NCBI GenBank assembly: GCA_012976225.1
Contig: JAAVVG010000003.1
Span: 992,001-1,056,000 of the forward strand
DNA: 64,000 nucleotides
From: Golubevia sp. BC0850
Lineage: Eukaryota > Basidiomycota > Exobasidiomycetes > Golubeviales > Golubeviaceae
Direction of reading: 5' to 3'
The translations under genes and the position numbers were made by a program. Under the pieces are notes generated by a model. The model made no database searches. It saw nothing but the letters and a program-made list of their open reading frames with translations, and was not told the DNA's origin. Shown here piece after piece: positions 59,473-64,000 of the stretch (positions within the stretch are counted from its first letter, which is position 1; each line of letters starts with the position of its first letter).

Positions 59473-60215
59473 TCATTTAGATGGAAGTTTCATTCGAGAA
59501 CAAAACTCCAGAGCTGCCGTGTACCCGCTGTGAAAGCGACGTGGAAGAGGAAGTTTGGGGAAGGGGAATGATCAGAAAAATGAACTCAGAGAGGCATTGT
59601 AACTTGAAACTTACTATGTTCCTAATCCAACAATGACTCCCGAAGCTATGTCAGAAAGGTAGGAGTGGTGTCTGAAAGGTTCACGAGCATGAACGTTGGA
59701 AATCTTGAAAGGGTAGAGACGATGTCTTCTAGTGTCAGCTCCTCAATCCTCTAGCACGCATTTGGCTTGACAGAAACAGTGCTCAAAAAACCGTTAAAAC
59801 TCACATGAACCTCGACGAAAGGAATCACTACTCCAGAGAGAGCATCTCTGATCGCAACAGATGTGTGTGTCCAAGCTCCGGCGTTGATAATGATAGCATC
59901 AACTTTCCCTCTTGAAGAATGGATTCTGTCTATCATCTCTCCTTCATGGTTGCTCTGGAAAGAGTCGACTTGAATGGAACTTCCCCTGGAGTCCTTAAGT
60001 TTGGAAGCTTGTTCAACGAGGAAAGTCTCGATGTCCTTCAAGGTTTGAGTTCCGTATTTCTCAGGCTCTCTAGTTCCTAGAAGGTTCAGATTTGGTCCGT
60101 TAAGAAGCTGACAAAAGGATGGGAGGTAGATTCAAGTGAGCTTTCGACAGCGTGATGGCTGTAAAGTGAAAGACGGAACTACCTCCTCCGACGAAGAACT
60201 CACTAAAACTTGCAT
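59473..60215 (-). CDS. Type II 3-dehydroquinate dehydratase (catabolic dehydroquinase)
   Basis: Converts 3-dehydroquinate to 3-dehydroshikimate. In fungi the shikimate pathway uses the type I domain of the AROM protein, while type II enzymes (qutE/qa-2) serve quinate catabolism. Model: complement(join(59473..59527, 59615..59703, 59805..60107, 60204..60215)), 152 residues, the family size. Motifs: [19 protein letters not shown] with the active-site Tyr, then [53 protein letters not shown] and [14 protein letters not shown]. The first exon is 12 nt (MQVL), needed to give the initial strand. It is divergent from a Zn2Cys6 regulator gene, with 565 bp between starts. Confidence 0.96.
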
Positions 60216-60780
60216 CGCTCCGCTTGTGTGTATGTAGTTGTATCTTGGGCAAGTTTTAATCTTCCCAAAGAAGCAGATGGAGATGGTTGGAAAGAAGTGA
60301 TGAAAAAAGTCGAAGAGAGAGAGCCAGCGAGCGGAAGAACTCGTTTCCCTCTCTCACTTTCGTCCTGCTCTATTAATCGTTTGACCCTCACCATCGCATT
60401 TTGTTCGGGTCAAATGTTCGAAAGAGATTCAGGGAGATGGCCCATAGCGCCCATATGGCCCGGATCACCTGTCAAAATGTCAAAATGTCAAAATGTCAGA
60501 CCTTCTGACTTCTCCCCTGGGCTGTACAGCTAGCTAACTTCTCCCTCGATGTTCTCCTCCCAATGCACTGGAACTGTCGAATCGGACCGCACTCCAGTTA
60601 GTAAGGGGTTCATTCCTTCCGGGGGAGAAAGAGTGTCTGCGCTATTGGACGCAGTGATCATGCATGAATTCAGATTCATGATTTTGATCACTTGGGAATT
60701 TTTGAGATCCACTCTTCCTTCTCAACTTCTCCCTCCAATTTCTCCAATCCACTCAATAGCTCTCCTTCAACAGCGATCTC
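60216..60780. promoter_or_regulatory. Shared promoter of dehydroquinase and Zn2Cys6 regulator
   Basis: Divergent 565-bp region. It contains a tandem repeat of tgtcaaaa (60470-60498) next to a GC-rich patch with near-symmetrical atggcccat and ccatatggcc. These are candidate regulator sites; the role is an inference. Confidence 0.6.
60470..60498 (+). repeat. Tandem TGTCAAAA repeat in divergent promoter
   Basis: Three and a half copies of the 8-mer tgtcaaaa lie head to tail, each with a TGTCA (TGACA) core, midway between two divergent genes. Confidence 0.85.
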
Positions 60781-63700
60781 ATGACAAACTCCACCAATAA
60801 AGCGTCAGGATCATCAACTAGCAAAGGAAAGGAACCAGAAGTTGACCAGAAACTTCGTAAAGCCTGCGATGTTGGTAATTCGATCCTTGAATGAACGAGT
60901 CTCTCCATCCACCTCTCGTCGCCTTCACTGACGCGATTCTTCTTTCTCTCTTTCTGTACAGCGCTGTCGAAGTAGAAAGACCAAATGTGACGCAGCTGAG
61001 AGGAATGGCAAGGAATGTAGTCGATGGTAAGTGCCCAGAGCACAAGGCCCGAAAAAGACCCTAAAAAGAGGCTCTTCCTCTCGACCCAGCTGACCCCTCT
61101 CTCATCTTCAATTGATTTCAGTATCAGAACTGGATCTGAGTGTGTCTTTAGTCTAGAAGACAGGCAGCCACCTCCAACGAGAGCTCGAATCGAAGAGCTC
61201 GAAAGTCAGTGTCTCAAATTACGAAAGAAGTGCTCTCTCCTCGAATCTCATTTAGAAGTGGCGGACCCTAACTTCAACGCGTCGAAGTTCTACAAGGCTT
61301 CAGGATTCGAAGATGACCTGTCAGAAGACATAGATATCAGTCCTGTCCGAGTAGATCGTGACACGACGTTCGACCACCTAACGAAAGAACGCCAAGAGGA
61401 TAGACTAGGAATAGAGGAGATGTTCAGATCTAGTATGACCATTCTTACGGAAGGAGAAGATGAAGAAGAACAGACTCACTTCTTTGGAGAGTCGGCTCTG
61501 TGAGTTAAACTTGCAAGCTCGACTTCCCTCTGTTCCACTTTTTGCTGAATCAATTCTCCTCCCTCTTTCTTTCTGCTGAATCGATCCTTCTACCTCTTCT
61601 TCTCTTCCACAGCATTCAAATCGTTCATCTTTCCAACAATCCTCTGTTCAATCCTCAAATCCAAGCCGCCTCTTCTAATGGAGTGTTCAGAGCTTCCTTT
61701 TGGGCTGACCCGGATCAAGACGAACTTTTGCAGTCCTTCTCGAATCCACATCATATGATGCAATACTGGCCGAATGCTGAGCTTCAAGATCAACTTCTAG
61801 ATGCTTTCTTTTCAGGTCCTCATACAAGTCATCCCTCCTTGGACGAAAGAGAGACTCGTGACATGCTGAAACGTCCAGAATTTTGTTTGGGAAGAGATCG
61901 TCTGGCTCTTGCCTTTGGAATCTTCGCTGTGGCTACCAAATACATGGTCCTGCCACCTTCCGAGAGAAGAATTCATCCAGTCTTGGCTTTAGGAACTCGG
62001 TGGGCGTCATTGAGTAGAGTCCTACTTCTCGAGGGAACTAACACTGGCTCTCTTCTTCGACTTCAAGCTCTATTCCAAGTGGTCTGCTTCCTCTGTATCG
62101 GTTTTACTGTCTCTCATTTGGTGAGTTGAGATCCATCTTCTAAGTTCTGAGTGTCACTCGATCTTCAAAGCCCTGTAAGGTTGTCTCAGCATCCCTTTTT
62201 CTTCTTCTTCTTTTTCTAAAGGGGCATCCTGCAATCGCTTCTCTCGCCAAGTGCTTAATGGCGGCAGGAGCTCACATCGAAGCTGACAATCGGCTCATGA
62301 AGAAGAGGCCTGAAGTCGAGGAGGCTCATAAGAAGCTTTGGTGGTGTCTTTACCTTGTCGACAGGGAGTCTAGCTGCTACGTGGGCCGGCCATTATGTAT
62401 CAAGTAAGTCGAGTCGACCAGCGAAAGGATTCACGACAACGATCTCGGAGCTAACTCGAAGACGTTTCCCTCCCAACTTCAGAGACGACGAGTTCAAGCT
62501 AGACTATCCTCGGGATGCACCTTCAAGCTTCATTTTCCAAGCCGAACTAAGTCGCATCATGGGAAGAATTTTAGACTTTTTCTATCTATCGCAGATCAAG
62601 GAGCTGCAGTCGGATGCGAAAGAGCAGGGTGGTAGTAAAGACGTGGCCTTTTTAAAAGCAGTGAGTGAGACTTGATGGAAAAGGAAGAAGAGTTCGAGTT
62701 CGAATCCAAGGCCTTTGACTAAGTTTCGCTTCCCCTCGCTGCTTTCTCTCAGGTTGATGCCTCTCTCGATGCCTGGTGGAGCAAATTCCAGCCCGAGTGT
62801 CAAGCTCACGTTGCCTTGAAAGGAGAGACAGCTCCTTACTCGATGGTGATAGTGAACTACTACGGAGTCAGAATCCTAGCTCATAGAGCCTTTGTCAGTG
62901 GCCCTAGAGCTGTCTCTCAACTTCACCCAAGCTCTTTTGATGTGGTAGGAGAAGCTGCAACAGAAACATTAAAGGTCGTCAAATCGATTAGAAAGAAGAA
63001 TCAAGTCATAGCTTGTGGGGTAAGCTTGGTTTGTATGACGTTCAATGTAGGAATCATATTACTTCGGGAGGCTTGGAAGAAAAAATTGAGGTCGATGGAA
63101 TATTCATTCGAAGAGGCTAAGTTCTGTCTAGCCGTTTGTCATGAATCTGAGAGAAGGTGAGTTTTAGGGAAGTCTATCGTCTCTTCCGTCTGCATCTTCC
63201 CTACTTATCGAATCTCACATATTTCCTCCTTGACAGATACAACATGGCAGGTCGTTTAGCGGACATTTTGACAGTTTTCCTCCAAGCAGCCTCTCAACCT
63301 CCCTCAGCTGCCCCTGTCAAATCGGATTCTAAGTCCCTCAAACGAGGTTTCGAGAATTGGAGCTCTTCTTCAAGTGGTTTGACTCAGCCAGCAAGCGCAT
63401 CCGTGCCAAGTCAGTCTTATGGAGGATTCAGTCGAGGTCATCAACAGCCCCTTTCTTTCTCGAGAGCGACGTCCAACTCTACATCTGGACAGAGCTTCCC
63501 ATCTACAGAGTTTCTCTCTAATGAAGACTTAGGCAACCTTCGTGAGTAGCCTTGAATAGGTTTCCTGTTGAAATCTGTCATCTGATTCTGACCATCCTTT
63601 TCTACATCCCTGTATCTCGTCACTTCAAGTGTCTCAAACCGAATGGAACCAAACTGGATCTATGGAAGAATCAACTCAAGACGATCTGCTTAGATTCCTA

Positions 63701-63838
63701 CTCACTCCTGATCAGACCGGGTTCTCGCCTTTCACTCCCAATGCTACTACTCCGGGATTCAATCAGATGGGAGAAGCTACTCAATGTCAAAATCAAGGTC
63801 AAGGGGCCAATGGGGGAGCGAACGGGAATGAAGGTTAA
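60781..63838 (+). CDS. Zn2Cys6 fungal-specific transcription factor
   Basis: Model: join(60781..60870, 60962..61026, 61122..61499, 61613..62120, 62222..62403, 62483..62660, 62753..63156, 63237..63541, 63630..63838), 772 residues. The zinc cluster at about residues 29-60 reads KACDRCRSRKTKCD, then GKECSRC and IRTGSEC, with the exact C-x2-C-x6-C-x9-C-x2-C-x6-C spacing. It is followed by a short linker and coiled coil (RIEELESQCLKLRKKCSLLE). The middle-homology domain is clear (HLSNNPLFNPQI, RLQALFQVVCFL, KKLWWCLYLVDRESSCYVGR). The C-terminal ~170 residues are Ser/Gln/Thr-rich, probably an activation region. The first intron uses a GTTGGT donor, chosen because only this join gives CDRC. Its neighbour suggests control of quinate or aromatic-acid use. 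Confidence 0.93.
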
Positions 63839-64000
63839 AGAATGAGAGAGTGGCGAGGATGAAAAAGAGACGAGGACTTCTTGTATTGATATTTTTCTAG
63901 CTTCATCTTCATGTGAATAATTGAACATTGAATGTGGATTTTCGTCAACTTTGTGCCTTTTCCTTCTGACTTGATGCCCTTTTCGAAGGGATCCATCCAA

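Noticed and set aside
62661-62752. tRNA B-box-like gttcgaatcc in a regulator intron
   Set aside because: No A-box and no cloverleaf arms around it; it lies inside a normal-looking short intron.
1-64000. Transposon proteins, virus-derived elements, CRISPR arrays, rRNA
   Set aside because: I looked for reverse transcriptase, integrase, transposase and capsid-like motifs, regularly spaced repeats and rRNA-like sequence, and saw none. The repeats found carry no coding domain that would place them in such a class.

Overview
The window is nuclear DNA of a fungus, most likely a basidiomycete, possibly a yeast-forming lineage; I cannot place it further by eye. The evidence is the gene content (fungal-type PDAT, GH3 glucosidase, allantoate-type permease, OPT transporter, Zn2Cys6 regulator, SPT2) and the gene structure. 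I infer about 90 introns in 19 genes. Most are 45-110 bp with a GTGAGT-like donor and a CT-rich acceptor. Exon models were built by hand from the six frames and splice signals. Every listed join keeps the reading frame, but none has transcript support.

Left part (1-31.5 kb), mostly housekeeping: a BEACH/neurobeachin-family protein running off the left edge (-), the triacylglycerol-synthesising PDAT/LRO1 (-), a divergent pair of ribosomal protein genes RPL19 (-) and RPS27 (+), a secreted GH3 beta-glucosidase with 15 exons including a 7-nt microexon (+), an intracellular zinc-finger plus LysM protein (+), a histidine acid phosphatase-like protein (-) and a 1915-residue MIT-domain protein (-).

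Middle part (31.5-47.7 kb), a nutrient-uptake and detoxification stretch: allantoate-permease-type MFS transporter (+), OPT oligopeptide transporter (-), secreted type-B carboxylesterase with an apparent GC-AG intron (-), thiol glutathione peroxidase (+) and a cytochrome P450 (-). Several have TATA-like boxes. The OPT gene is bracketed by two direct copies of a ~250-320 bp dispersed repeat, and a third inverted copy lies at 53.1-53.4 kb. Just upstream of the P450 TATA box is a perfect 16-bp-arm inverted repeat.

Right part (49-64 kb): SPT2 histone chaperone (-) divergent from the spliceosomal U5 protein DIB1 (+), a Gfo/Idh/MocA oxidoreductase (+), a Ser-rich protein of unknown function (+), and a divergent pair made of a type II 3-dehydroquinase (-) and a Zn2Cys6 transcription factor (+). 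In fungi the type II enzyme normally serves quinate catabolism, so this pair looks like a small quinate-utilisation module with a shared 565-bp promoter carrying a TGTCAAAA tandem repeat. I saw no rRNA, tRNA, CRISPR array or recognisable transposon protein.
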